A stretch of 64,000 nt of DNA from Variovorax boronicumulans (GCF_030812215.1 NZ_JAUSSG010000007.1:186001-250000); one strand, 5' to 3'; shown: positions 41,553 through 50,752, counted from the stretch's first letter. Notes: generated from the letters alone by a model not told the origin. A program made the numbers and translations.

Positions 41553-42470
41553 ATGAAGCGCAGACTTTTTTCCACCGTCCTGGCCCTGACCGCCTTCACC
41601 ACCGGCCTGTCGGCTTGCGCCGAAAGCCCGGCCCGCCCGTTCGCGCCGCCCTCCTCGTCCAGCCGCATCGGCTCGATCATGCAGATCGCCATCGTCGATC
41701 GCACGACCGGCGCCGAGCTCCCGATCTACCGCCACCGCGGCGAATACTGGGTGGCCGGCCGTCCCGGCGCGCGCTACGCCATCCGGGCGCGCAACGCGAT
41801 GGGCGAACGCATCATGGCCGTGATGTCGGTGGACGGCGTCAACGTCGTCACCGGCGAAACCGCAGGCATCGGGCAGACCGGCTATGTGTTCGGTGCCCGC
41901 GAGTTCAGCGATATCACCGGCTGGCGCAAGAGCGATTCGCAGATTGCCGCCTTCGAGTTCGCCTCGGCCGGCAACTCCTATGCGAGCCGCACGGGCCGCC
42001 CCGACGACGTCGGCGTGATCGGTGTCGCGCTGTTCCGCGAGAACGTGCCGGTGCCGCCGCCTCCTCCAATCGCGCCCTACCCAAGCCGCGACGAGTACAG
42101 CGCCCGCGACCGGGAACTGCGCAGCGAGTCGTCTGCCTTGGGCGATGCCCGGGCCAAGTCGGCGCCCGCCGAGGCGGAAGCGTCGGCCCAGGCCCCGGCC
42201 GGCAACATGGCGCGCCGCCAGGCACCGGCCCCGAGCCTGGGCACGGCCCACGGCCGCCGCGAAACCTCGTACGTCGGCAAGACGAATTTCGAGCGCGCGC
42301 AGTCGACGCCCGACGAAGTGGTCCGCATTCGCTACGACAGCCGCGAGAACCTCGTCGCCGCGGGCGTGATCCCGGTGCCGCCCACCCCGCGCTGGCCGCG
42401 TCCGGCCGGCCCGTCGCCGTTCCCCGGCTCGGACCCCGGCTACGTGCCGGACCCGCCCAGCCGCTACTGA
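41553..42470 (+). CDS. Uncharacterised lipoprotein-like protein with Pro-rich C-terminus
   Basis: A 305-residue exported protein. The signal sequence ends in LSAC, a plausible lipobox with Cys at about 22. Residues 35-165 look folded (IGSIMQIAIVDRTTGAELPIYRHRGEYWVAGRPGARYAIR, MAVMSVDGVNVVTGETA, IGQTGYVFGAREFSDITGWR, IAAFEFA), then a Pro/Ala/Arg-rich low-complexity half ending in PPSRY. This pattern is shared by a group of conserved beta/gammaproteobacterial proteins of unknown role. It has its own start after the ygfZ terminator. Confidence 0.7.
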   Translation: MKRRLFSTVLALTAFTTGLSACAESPARPFAPPSSSSRIGSIMQIAIVDRTTGAELPIYRHRGEYWVAGRPGARYAIRARNAMGERIMAVMSVDGVNVVTGETAGIGQTGYVFGAREFSDITGWRKSDSQIAAFEFASAGNSYASRTGRPDDVGVIGVALFRENVPVPPPPPIAPYPSRDEYSARDRELRSESSALGDARAKSAPAEAEASAQAPAGNMARRQAPAPSLGTAHGRRETSYVGKTNFERAQSTPDEVVRIRYDSRENLVAAGVIPVPPTPRWPRPAGPSPFPGSDPGYVPDPPSRY

Positions 42471-42483
42471 TTCGCGAAGCGGT

Positions 42484-43368
42484 TCAGCGCAGCGACCGGC
42501 GCATCTCGACGTGCGGGATGCCGGCCTCTTCGAATGGCGCGCCGTGCACCGCGTAGCCCAGCCGCGCATAGAACCGCTCGGCGCTGCGCTGCGCGTTGAG
42601 CGCCACTTCGCGGTCGCCGCGCGTCCGGGCTGCTGCTTCCAGCGCCTGCATCACGGCCGCCCCGTGCCCGCCACTGCGCAGCGTGCGGTGCACCGCCATG
42701 CGGCCGATGTGGGAGACGCCGTCTTCCGCGTCGAGCAGCCGCCCGGTCGCGATGACCTGCCCGAGGCGGTTGCGCGCCACCGCATGCAGCACGACGGCAT
42801 CGTGTGCGTCCCACTCCAATTCCTTCGGGATGTTCTGCTCCTCGATGAACACCGCGCGCCGCAGCGCGCTCGCGCCTTCGCCCAGTGCATCCCAGCCGCC
42901 CGTCTCCACGGTGCGCATCGGCTCGCCGGCCTCGAATCCCAGCAGCACCTCGCGCAATGCCGCGGGCACCGGCTTCGAGGTCTGCGTGGCCGGGTCGGCG
43001 AACACATAGACCAGTTCGCAGCCGACCAGGTACTGGTCCTGCCGGAACAACGCGCCCTCGAACACGATCGACGAGTTGCCGATGCGCGCGCACTTCATGC
43101 CCACGTCGATCACGTCGTCCATGCGCGCCGAGGCGCGGAAATCGATCGTCGCCTTGCGCACGTAGAGGTCGCCGCCCAGCGAATGCATCGCCTCTTCGTA
43201 CGGCAGCGCCATCGCGCGCCAGTAGTCGGCGATGGCGGTGTCGAAGTACATGAGGTAGTGCGCGTTGAAGACGATCTTCTGCATGTCCACCTCGGCCCAG
43301 CGCACCCGCAGGCGGTGGAAAAAGCGGAAGTCCTCGCGTCGGTTCGCTGTTGCTGTCTCTGTCGTCAT
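42484..43368 (-). CDS. Acyl-CoA thioesterase/GNAT acetyltransferase fusion
   Basis: A 294-residue fusion. Residues 1 to about 145 are a 4HBT hotdog thioesterase of the YbgC/FcbC type (HRLRVRWAEVDMQKIVFNAHYLMYFDTA, with the catalytic Asp in the WAEVDMQ segment). Residues about 150-294 are a GNAT acyltransferase resembling ElaA/YjcF (RRAVFIEEQNIPKELEWDAHD, acetyl-CoA loop RTLRSGGHGAAVM, ALNAQRSAERFYARLGY). The reading frame is continuous with no separate start at the junction. It overlaps the esterase gene by four bases. The acceptor substrate is unknown. Confidence 0.88.
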   Translation of the reverse strand: MTTETATANRREDFRFFHRLRVRWAEVDMQKIVFNAHYLMYFDTAIADYWRAMALPYEEAMHSLGGDLYVRKATIDFRASARMDDVIDVGMKCARIGNSSIVFEGALFRQDQYLVGCELVYVFADPATQTSKPVPAALREVLLGFEAGEPMRTVETGGWDALGEGASALRRAVFIEEQNIPKELEWDAHDAVVLHAVARNRLGQVIATGRLLDAEDGVSHIGRMAVHRTLRSGGHGAAVMQALEAAARTRGDREVALNAQRSAERFYARLGYAVHGAPFEEAGIPHVEMRRSLR

Positions 43369-44330
43369 GGTGCCAATGCTTCCTTGAGTGCCCGGGCCGC
43401 ATCGCCGTGCGCCTGCAGCGCTTCGGGCAATGCGCGGCCCATCTTGATGAATTCGTGGATCACGCCGCGGTAGATCTCCAGGTCGACCGCCACGCCCGCG
43501 GCGCGCAGCTTGTCGGCGTAGGCGATGCCTTCGTCCACCACCGGGTCGCATTCCGCGAGGCCGATCCATGCGGGCGCCACGCCGTCGACGTCGTCGGCCA
43601 GGAGCGGCGCAAAGCGCCAGTCGTCGCGGTCGGCCGGCGTGCGGACGTACTGCGCGAAGAAGAAATCGATCATTGCCTTCGTGAGCAGCGGGCCGTGCTC
43701 GAAGCGACGGTGCGAGGCCGTGTCCTGGTGGGCTGTCATTCCGGGGTAGACCAGCAATTGCAGCGCGAGCGGCAGGCCCGCATCGCGCGCGAGGATGGCG
43801 CATACGGCGGCCAGCGTGCCGCCGGCGCTGTCACCGCCCACCGCCAGGCGCGTGATGTCGATGCCGATGCGCCCGCCCTCGTGCGCGAGGAACGCGAAGG
43901 CGTCCCACGCATCGTTCGATGCGGTCGGAAACTTGAACGCGGGCGCCAGCCGGTAGTCCACCGACACCACCGCGCAGCCGCTCTTGTGGCTCAGCACACG
44001 ACACAGCGTGTCGTGCGTGCGGATGTTGCCCACCGTGAAGCCGCCGCCGTGAAAGTACATCAGCGCCGGCAGCACGGCCGTCGAGGGCGCATAGAGCCGC
44101 GCGGGAATCGCGTAGCCGTCGCGCGCGGGGATGGTGAAGTCCTCGATGCGCGCCAGTTCGGGCTTGGGCACTTCGAGCACGCCGGCGCCTTTTTCGTAGG
44201 AGGCCTTGGCCTCGTCGGGCGAAAGCTGATCGAGCGTCGGGTGGCCGGCGCGCGCCATGCGCTCGACCACGCTGGCCATCTTCGCGGTCAGCGGGTGCTG
44301 GGGGAATGTCGTGGGAGGGTTGCCTGTCAT
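43365..44330 (-). CDS. HSL-family alpha/beta hydrolase (esterase/lipase)
   Basis: A 321-residue cytoplasmic esterase of the hormone-sensitive lipase family IV. The oxyanion motif is MYFHGGGFTVG, the nucleophile AVGGDSAGGTLA, the acid in GLAECDPVVDEG and the His in GVIHEFIKMG. VDYRLAPAFKFP is a further family segment. Likely acts on short acyl esters. Co-transcribed with the downstream fusion gene (ATGA overlap). Confidence 0.92.
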   Translation of the reverse strand: MTGNPPTTFPQHPLTAKMASVVERMARAGHPTLDQLSPDEAKASYEKGAGVLEVPKPELARIEDFTIPARDGYAIPARLYAPSTAVLPALMYFHGGGFTVGNIRTHDTLCRVLSHKSGCAVVSVDYRLAPAFKFPTASNDAWDAFAFLAHEGGRIGIDITRLAVGGDSAGGTLAAVCAILARDAGLPLALQLLVYPGMTAHQDTASHRRFEHGPLLTKAMIDFFFAQYVRTPADRDDWRFAPLLADDVDGVAPAWIGLAECDPVVDEGIAYADKLRAAGVAVDLEIYRGVIHEFIKMGRALPEALQAHGDAARALKEALAP

Positions 44331-44352
44331 GCTCGCTTGTCTGCTTGCTTAC

Positions 44353-45231
44353 TTACTTATTTTTGAATGTCACGACCACGGGTTGCGTGCGCGAGAGGCC
44401 TTCGTAGGTCACCAACACGGTCTGCCCCGCCTTGGGCGGCAGCAGCGGAGAGAACGAGCCCAGGCTGACGAGGTCGCCGGGCTTCAGGGCCAGGCCCTCT
44501 TTTGCGAGCGCGCCGGCCAGCCACACGACCGCGTTGAGCGGGTGCTCGAGGATGTCGGCACCCTTGCCGCGCGCGAGCTCCGCGCCCTGCCCGTCCCTCA
44601 TCACCACCGTCATGTCGCGCAGGCTCTCGAGCAGCCAGGCCTGTCCGCCGGCCGTGGTGGGCACATCGACCGGCAGGCCTTTCACGCCAAGCCGCGCCGC
44701 CACGTTGATGGCCGCAAGGCCCGGCCCGTTGAGCCTGGGCGGCGTCTGCACCGCGAGGTCAGGCAACTCGATGAAGGGAATGACCTGATCGATGTTCGCC
44801 AGCACGTCGGCCGGCGTCTTCGCGCTGTTGATGTCGGCACTTTTCACGCGCACCAGCATGTCGGCCTCGAAGAGCGGCCGCGCACCGAAGGCCGCATCGA
44901 CCACCGCGCCGCTGTCCAGCACCATGCCCTGGTAGAGCACGCCCCACACCGGCTTGTCGTAGTTGAAGCGCTTCTGCACCGCGGGGTTCGTGAGGCCGGC
45001 CTTGTAGCCGATGACCGCGCCGTGCTTGCGCGCCAGCAGCGCGTTGAGCTTGGCGCGCGTGCACGCGGCATCGGCTTCATCGAGGTTCTCGATGTCGGCG
45101 GCAGGCGTGCGGGCTTCGCGGGCCGCGAAGAAATCGGCTACCTGCGCATCGCCGAGGCAGGCGGCATGCGCTCCCGCGGATGCTGCGGCCACGAGTGTGC
45201 CGAGCGTGACAGCGGCAAGGGTTTTGTTCAT
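44353..45231 (-). CDS. Exported hydratase/fumarylacetoacetate-hydrolase-like protein
   Basis: A 292-residue protein (ATG at 45231; an earlier ATG at 45237 adds two residues). The core resembles 2-keto-4-pentenoate hydratase MhpD: GYKAGLTNPAVQKRF, the metal-ligand pattern PLFEADMLVRV (ExD where MhpD has ExE) and IPFIELPDL, then GSFSPLLPPKAGQTVLVTYEGL. Oddly, the N-terminus MNKTLAAVTLGTLVAAASAGAHA is a clean signal peptide, so it should work in the periplasm, where CoA-free keto acids from the catechol path would not be expected. Substrate unknown. Confidence 0.85.
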   Translation of the reverse strand: MNKTLAAVTLGTLVAAASAGAHAACLGDAQVADFFAAREARTPAADIENLDEADAACTRAKLNALLARKHGAVIGYKAGLTNPAVQKRFNYDKPVWGVLYQGMVLDSGAVVDAAFGARPLFEADMLVRVKSADINSAKTPADVLANIDQVIPFIELPDLAVQTPPRLNGPGLAAINVAARLGVKGLPVDVPTTAGGQAWLLESLRDMTVVMRDGQGAELARGKGADILEHPLNAVVWLAGALAKEGLALKPGDLVSLGSFSPLLPPKAGQTVLVTYEGLSRTQPVVVTFKNK

Positions 45232-45339
45232 GTGCAAGGCTGTCCCCTGTTGTTAGATTCGGATGGTCCGCAATCGTACTTCCCCGACGCTTTCTCCCAC
45301 GTCCGGGCACCCACCTACGTCAACACGTCCCACGATCCC

Positions 45340-46476
45340 ATGGCACTCATCCAGTACCTCACCCAGATCCAGTTCGAATTCGGCGCGATCAAGCTCTTGT
45401 CCAGCGAATGCGCGCGCATCGGCATCCACCGCCCGCTGATCGTGACCGACGCCGGCGTGCGCGCGGCCGGCGTGCTGCAGAAGGCGCTCGACGCCATCGC
45501 CGACCTGGAGGTCTCGGTGTTCGACCAGACCCCTTCCAACCCCACCGAGGCCGCCGTGCGCGCGGCCGTCGAGCTCTACCGCAGCGGCCGCTGCGACGGC
45601 CTCATCGCCGTGGGCGGCGGCTCGGCCATCGACTGCGCCAAGGGCGTGGCGATTGCCGCCACGCACGAAGGCCCGCTCAAGACCTACGCGACTATCGAAG
45701 GCGGCTCGCCGAAGATCACCGACCGCGCGGTGCCGCTGATCGCGGTGCCCACCACCAGCGGCACCGGCAGCGAAGTGGCGCGCGGCGCGATCGTCATCGT
45801 CGACGACCACCGCAAGCTCGGCTTCCACAGCTGGTTCCTGATGCCCAAGGCAGCGATCTGCGACCCCGAACTCACGCTCGGCTTGCCGCCCAAGCTCACC
45901 GCCGCCACCGGCATGGACGCCATTGCGCACTGCATGGAGACCTTCATGTCGGCCGCATTCAATCCGCCGGCCGACGGCATCGGCCTGGACGGCCTGGAGC
46001 GCGCCTGGCTGCACATCGAGCGCGCCACCAAGGACGGCAGCGACCGCGAGGCGCGCCTGAACCTCATGAGCGCCTCGATGCAAGGCGCGATGGCCTTCCA
46101 GAAGGGCCTGGGCTGCGTGCATTCGCTCAGCCACAGCCTGGGCGGCGTCGATCCGCGCCTGCACCACGGCACGCTCAACGCCCTCTTCCTGCCGGCGGTG
46201 ATCCACTTCAACGCGGGTGCCGAGTCGGTGCAGAAGGAACGGCGCCTGCAGCGCATGGCGCAGGCCATGCACCTCGATTCGGCCGGCGACCTGGGCGATG
46301 CGATCCGCGACATGAACGCACGCCTCGGCCTGCCCAAGGGCCTGGCCGAAGTGGGCGTCACGCCCGCGCTGTTCGAGAAGATCATCGACGGCGCAATGGC
46401 CGACCATTGCCACAAGACCAATCCGCGGCTCGCTTCGCGCGACGACTACAAGGCGATGCTCGAAGCGTCGATGTAA
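45340..46476 (+). CDS. Iron-containing alcohol dehydrogenase
   Basis: A 378-residue group III dehydrogenase. The NAD-binding loop is AVGGGSAIDCAKG, PTTSGTGSEV follows, and metal ligands are in LTAATGMDAIAHCMET, CVHSLSHSLGG and RLHHGTLNALF. The ATG at 45340 gives the usual family start. It is divergent from the hydratase-like gene. Substrates in this family range from short alcohols to 4-hydroxybutyrate; the sequence does not decide. Confidence 0.92.
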   Translation: MALIQYLTQIQFEFGAIKLLSSECARIGIHRPLIVTDAGVRAAGVLQKALDAIADLEVSVFDQTPSNPTEAAVRAAVELYRSGRCDGLIAVGGGSAIDCAKGVAIAATHEGPLKTYATIEGGSPKITDRAVPLIAVPTTSGTGSEVARGAIVIVDDHRKLGFHSWFLMPKAAICDPELTLGLPPKLTAATGMDAIAHCMETFMSAAFNPPADGIGLDGLERAWLHIERATKDGSDREARLNLMSASMQGAMAFQKGLGCVHSLSHSLGGVDPRLHHGTLNALFLPAVIHFNAGAESVQKERRLQRMAQAMHLDSAGDLGDAIRDMNARLGLPKGLAEVGVTPALFEKIIDGAMADHCHKTNPRLASRDDYKAMLEASM

Positions 46477-46536
46477 GGAGGCATGGGGACCGGCGCTTGC
46501 CGTGCGGCCGTCATGGCCGCAAGGGCAAGCCTGGCG

Positions 46537-48015
46537 TCAATGGGGCGCGAGGCACTTCCACGCGTTCAATTCCTGATCTCCGGGAATGCCGCCGGAGGCA
46601 TTCCTGGCAAGCGACGGCGCGCCGGCCAAGGCATTGGCGTCGTGCACCCATTTGTCGAGATCGGCAACCGCGCTCCAATTCAGTTGCAGTGGGCTCAATC
46701 CGATTCGCTTCAACAGCGAATTGGTGTTGTAGAAGCCGTGGCTGTAGTCCTCGACAAAGTAGGCGCGCACGGAATTGTTGACCTCACTCGCCGTCGCTTT
46801 CCTCGATAGCTTGCTGACGAACTCGCCGGCCTGGGTGCAAGGCACCAGGAAGTCCGAGGTCCCCTGGTAGATGATGATCTTCTTGCCTTTCTTGCCTGCC
46901 CTCTTCTGGCTTGCTGCGGCATCGAAGAAGTTGGCAAGATCACCCGGCTTGACATTCCACACTGGCGCCAGCGCATCCAGCAGCCGGTTGTAGCCGTCGT
47001 AATCCGCACCCGATTCGATGGCGACGTCCGCCAGATGCCGGGACGTTGCACCCAGTCCATTGCTCAAGGTCTGCTCCGACACATCCTGGCCGAACAGGCT
47101 GGTGAGCATGGCGGCGCCGCTGTTCCAGTTGACCACCCAATCGTTGACCGCCGCCGGCACTTCCAGTGTCTTGAGCAGATTGGTTTCGTCGACGGGCGGC
47201 GCACCCGCAATAACGCCGTCGTAGGCGTCGGGCCAGTTCGCAATGGCTTTCAATGCCTGCCTGCCGCCGGTGGAAATGCCGACGAAATAGGTGTCGGTGG
47301 GCGTCGCCTTCGTCAGCTTTTTCACCAGGTACAAGCCGACATCGAGGGATTTCTTGATGGAATCCTGCCCGAAATTCTTCACCGCCTCCTGCCTGGGCAC
47401 GTCGCTCAGCTGCTTGCCGGGGCGCACGAACTGCGGATCGAACGCTTTCGACGATTCACCAGCGCCCGCGTCGCTCAGAACGACCGCGTAATTCGACAAC
47501 GCCGCCCCCTGGCTCGAGGGCGAGAACTGCTGGTTGGCCTGCAGGCCCGCCGCCACGACGTCGGCGCTCCAGGCAAATCCGCCACCGCCGAGTTGGGCGA
47601 ATTTTCCATTCCATTGCGATGGGATATAGACCTGGTAATTGATATCGGGCACTCGGTAATCGGGCGCCTTGACGGCAGGATCAATTCCGCCAGGGGACGT
47701 GGGCTGAATTGCTCCCTTGATCAGGCAATAGGAAGGAAATGCAAGCCAGACCTGCTCCACCGATGTGATCTTGAATCCTCCGGTTTTTGGCGAAGGAAAT
47801 TTCGTGCTGCGGAAGTCATTGAGTACACCATCGCCGTACGCCGTGCCATTGAGCTGATTGGAACATGTCCAGATGAGGGTGCCGGAAATATCGCTGGCCG
47901 CATGCACCAATGAAAACAATCCACCGAAGGTCATTAACACGAAAATTGATCTGTGCAATCGCGAAAGCCGCCATTGCCCAATTCCAATAGACCCATTGTT
48001 TTCCGTCTTGGTCAA
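46537..48015 (-). CDS. Tannase/feruloyl-esterase family protein lacking the usual disulfide motif
   Basis: A 492-residue exported protein. The start is a TTG at 48015, supported by GGAG seven bases before it; an N-terminal signal sequence follows (SIFVLMTFGGLFSLVHA). Family segments are WNGKFAQLGGGGFAW, YAVVLSDAGAG, YFVGISTGGRQALKAIANWPDAYDGVIAGAP and IIIYQGTSDFLVP. The normal tannase CS-D-HC set is altered: the residue before the catalytic Ser is Ile, not Cys, and the His lies in DYSHGFYNT without the following Cys. The 5' half and upstream 150 bp are AT-richer than the surroundings, suggesting transfer. Substrate uncertain. Confidence 0.8.
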   Translation of the reverse strand: MTKTENNGSIGIGQWRLSRLHRSIFVLMTFGGLFSLVHAASDISGTLIWTCSNQLNGTAYGDGVLNDFRSTKFPSPKTGGFKITSVEQVWLAFPSYCLIKGAIQPTSPGGIDPAVKAPDYRVPDINYQVYIPSQWNGKFAQLGGGGFAWSADVVAAGLQANQQFSPSSQGAALSNYAVVLSDAGAGESSKAFDPQFVRPGKQLSDVPRQEAVKNFGQDSIKKSLDVGLYLVKKLTKATPTDTYFVGISTGGRQALKAIANWPDAYDGVIAGAPPVDETNLLKTLEVPAAVNDWVVNWNSGAAMLTSLFGQDVSEQTLSNGLGATSRHLADVAIESGADYDGYNRLLDALAPVWNVKPGDLANFFDAAASQKRAGKKGKKIIIYQGTSDFLVPCTQAGEFVSKLSRKATASEVNNSVRAYFVEDYSHGFYNTNSLLKRIGLSPLQLNWSAVADLDKWVHDANALAGAPSLARNASGGIPGDQELNAWKCLAPH

Positions 48016-48183
48016 GATTTGTCTCCATTTGATTGAATTGAATATTCACGGGCGCCGTCCAATTGTTTTTGGATGACGCCGTGCCTTCTTTCGAGGCCGT
48101 GAAATTCTCAATCGCCTGGCAATGGCCCGCACTATCCCTGCGGCGCCATTCGAATGACCTTCAGTGCACGCCGCGCAAGTGCG
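48016..48183. other. AT-richer gap upstream of the tannase-like gene
   Basis: 168 bp with lower GC than the average here. It should contain the promoter of the tannase-like gene (- strand) and the 3' end of the Bug gene transcript. No clear terminator or promoter boxes were identified. Confidence 0.3.
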
Positions 48184-49173
48184 TTATTCCGCCTTCACCC
48201 CTGCCGTGCGGATGACCTTGCCCCACTTGGCGGTCTCCGCGGTGATGAACGCATCGAACTCCTCGGGCGTGCTGCCCGCCGGAATCGTGCCCATCGCGTC
48301 GAGCTTGGCGCGCGTTTCCTCGCTCTTGATGATCCGCGCCACCTCTTCCGACATGCGCTTGACCACATCGCGCGGCGTGCCCGCCGGCGCCAGCATGCCG
48401 GCCCAGGTGCTGCCGGTGAAGCCCGCGAAACCCTGCTCGATGAAGGTCGGCACGTCGGGCGCGGCCGCCAGGCGCTTGTCGCCCGCCACGCCGATCAGCC
48501 GCACCTTGCCGGCCTTGGCCTGGTTGATCAGGCCGGTGGGCGCGTCGAAGAACAGCTGGATCTGCCCGCCCATCAGGTCCGTCAGCGCGGGCACCGCGCC
48601 GCGGTAAGGGATGTGGATCATGTAGGTCTGCGTGAGCGACTTCCACAGCTCGGTCGTCAGGTGCGCGGCCGATCCGTTGCCCGAGGAGCCGAAGCTCACC
48701 TTGCCCGGGTTGGCGCGCGCGTAGTCGATGAGCTCGCGCGCGGTCTTGAACGGCGCGTTGACGTTCACCGCGGCCAGCAGCGGCGAAATGCCCATCAGCG
48801 ACACGCCTGACAGGTCCTTCTGCGGGTCGTAGGGCAGCTTCGGGTACAGCGTGGTGTTGGCCGCATATGCGGCGATGACGACGCCGAAGGTCGTGCCGTC
48901 GGCCGGGGCCTTGGCGATGGCATCGACGCCGATCAGGCTGTTGGCGCCGGGCTTGTTGTCGATGAGCACCGGCTGGCCGAGGCGCGTCTGCAGGCCGATC
49001 TGCACGAGCCGCGCCATCTGGTCGGTGAAGCCGCCCGGCGTGTAGGGCACGACGATGCGGATCGGCTTGCTGGGCCACGCGGTCTGCGCGAAGGCGGGAA
49101 CGGCGAGGCTCGATGCGGCGGCGGCGAGCGCGAATCGGCGGCGTGTCAGCGTGGGAGGCTGGGGATGGGGCAT
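48184..49173 (-). CDS. Bug-family (TctC) solute-binding protein
   Basis: A 329-residue periplasmic receptor. The signal peptide has a twin-arginine-like LTRRRFALAAAASSLAVPAFA. WPSKPIRIVVPYTPGGFTDQMAR and LIDNKPGANSLIGVDAIAKAPADG are hallmark Bug segments. These proteins bind carboxylates or amides for tripartite tricarboxylate transporters, but no tctA/tctB is near, as is common for the many orphan Bug genes of Burkholderiales. The ATG at 49173 is followed directly by the signal peptide. Confidence 0.93.
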   Translation of the reverse strand: MPHPQPPTLTRRRFALAAAASSLAVPAFAQTAWPSKPIRIVVPYTPGGFTDQMARLVQIGLQTRLGQPVLIDNKPGANSLIGVDAIAKAPADGTTFGVVIAAYAANTTLYPKLPYDPQKDLSGVSLMGISPLLAAVNVNAPFKTARELIDYARANPGKVSFGSSGNGSAAHLTTELWKSLTQTYMIHIPYRGAVPALTDLMGGQIQLFFDAPTGLINQAKAGKVRLIGVAGDKRLAAAPDVPTFIEQGFAGFTGSTWAGMLAPAGTPRDVVKRMSEEVARIIKSEETRAKLDAMGTIPAGSTPEEFDAFITAETAKWGKVIRTAGVKAE

Positions 49174-49288
49174 GGCGGCTTGTCTCTTTCCTTGTGGCTT
49201 CTGAATGGATCGAACCATTCTCGAAGCGCCGCCAGCCACGCCCGTCAGGGTTTGTCCGGCCCGATCGGTCCGCGGGTCGTCATCGAGG

Positions 49289-50752
49289 TCAGCGCGGCAC
49301 GCCGTAACCCAGCGGTCCGTCGACGACCTGGCCCTCGCACGCTGGGTCCCAGCTCACGAAATGGTCGCTGCCCACGCGGCATCGGTAGAAGCGTTGCGAT
49401 GCTGGAAACCCCTGCTCGAACGAATAGCCCAGGATGGAGTGCAGGACCTGGCCTTCGCAGTTCGCATCCAGGCTGATGAAGTCGTTCTGCGCGACCGTCG
49501 ACTGCACGCAGCGATAGATAGGCGCGCTTCTGGCGCCCGGGCGCGGCGAGAGGCTGAGCGCGATCGTCGCCTCTTTGACCGTGTTCGGCATAGGCCACGA
49601 GCTCTCGTAGTGGAAGGCACCCGACAGCCGCTGGATTTCGTAGTCGTTGATGCCGCCATGGGCCAGCGTGATCGCTGCATCGCCGCTGACGTTGCTTCCC
49701 GTGTTGGATGAAGAGAGATTCGTGAACGTGCCGACGCCGCGCGCCACGTTCCCGTTGACCTGCAACGAGGTGTCGATTGCCGAGCCTTGATTCAGGTAGA
49801 AGCCCACGCCAGGATGGTTGTAGATGTAGTTGCCCGAGAGCTGGATGTTGGACAGGGTCACGCCGTCGCTTGCGTTGGCAGTTCCGAGTTCGACAGCCGA
49901 CACCTCGAGGCTGGAGCAATTGAAGCAGCGGCCATCGCCGAACACGTTGTTGACAACGCTCAGGTTGCTTGCGCGAACCAGGTACATCTGGCCACCGGTC
50001 GTGATTCCGCCACGTCCGTCGGGCCACAGGCCGTTGTAGTGGTTGCGGTTGAAGACGTTGTTGGCAATGACGTTGTCGCCGGGCGTCGTGCCCCCTGCGC
50101 CTTCGATCGCGAGGCCATTGGTTCGGGCGGCGGCGAACACCGAATTCCGCACCTGGATCCTGCTGCTGTTCTCGTACAGCGCATGCCCGATGTAGAGGCC
50201 GATGATCCCGGCATTGGACACAGAGGAATTCAGGAAGCTGAAGCCGTTCACGCCCCAGACATTGACCACATAGGCTTTGCCTTCGTGCACGTGGACATCG
50301 TCCAGGCGGATGTCGGATGAACGGGCGACATCGATGGTCGGCGGGCATTTGTCGTTGGGGCTGCACGGAGGCACCGCACCGTTCTCGTCGATGACGAGGC
50401 GCGACAGCTGGATGTTGGAGGCTTGGTTCGAGATGCGGATCGCGGGACAGGCCTTCTGTTGCGTGAGGCGCGTCAATCGGAAGCCGTTGCCGTCGAAAAC
50501 CTTGTTCTGAAGTGCATTCACGTCCATCAATGGGCTACCTCCCGCCGCGCAGCAATCGTTCGCGCCGTTCACCCCGCACACCAGATTGGCGGTGAACCTG
50601 AAGGTGTCGTAGGAGCTTTGATATTGAAGACAGGAGGCCAGCGTAGCCAGGCTCCCGATATCGCAGGTGGCGGCATTGGCACCGCTCCAGAGGCCCAGGG
50701 CCATGAATGCCCCCAATGCTTGCCGTGCAAGGCGAGAGAAGAGATTTCCCAT
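49289..50752 (-). CDS. Secreted right-handed beta-helix protein with C-terminal Cys repeats
   Basis: A 487-residue exported protein (signal peptide to about ANAA at 28). The middle is a parallel beta-helix: many turns with N-rich ends such as SNIQLSRLVIDENG, FSFLNSSVSNAGIIGLYIG, NVIANNVFNRNHYNGLW, LSVVNNVFGDG and IQLSGNYIYNHPGVGFYL. The last 90 residues hold two repeats, IYRCVQSTVAQNDFISLDAN-CEGQ and FYRCRVGSDHFVSWDPACEG, each with a pair of cysteines and ending in LGY. I recognise no catalytic motif. It may bind or cleave polysaccharide at the surface. Confidence 0.8.
   Translation of the reverse strand: MGNLFSRLARQALGAFMALGLWSGANAATCDIGSLATLASCLQYQSSYDTFRFTANLVCGVNGANDCCAAGGSPLMDVNALQNKVFDGNGFRLTRLTQQKACPAIRISNQASNIQLSRLVIDENGAVPPCSPNDKCPPTIDVARSSDIRLDDVHVHEGKAYVVNVWGVNGFSFLNSSVSNAGIIGLYIGHALYENSSRIQVRNSVFAAARTNGLAIEGAGGTTPGDNVIANNVFNRNHYNGLWPDGRGGITTGGQMYLVRASNLSVVNNVFGDGRCFNCSSLEVSAVELGTANASDGVTLSNIQLSGNYIYNHPGVGFYLNQGSAIDTSLQVNGNVARGVGTFTNLSSSNTGSNVSGDAAITLAHGGINDYEIQRLSGAFHYESSWPMPNTVKEATIALSLSPRPGARSAPIYRCVQSTVAQNDFISLDANCEGQVLHSILGYSFEQGFPASQRFYRCRVGSDHFVSWDPACEGQVVDGPLGYGVPR

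Noticed and set aside
44331..44356. CTTG/CTTA tetranucleotide run near the esterase and hydratase genes
   Set aside because: Only four to five imperfect units in a non-coding gap of 22 bp; too short to call a microsatellite or phase-variation switch.
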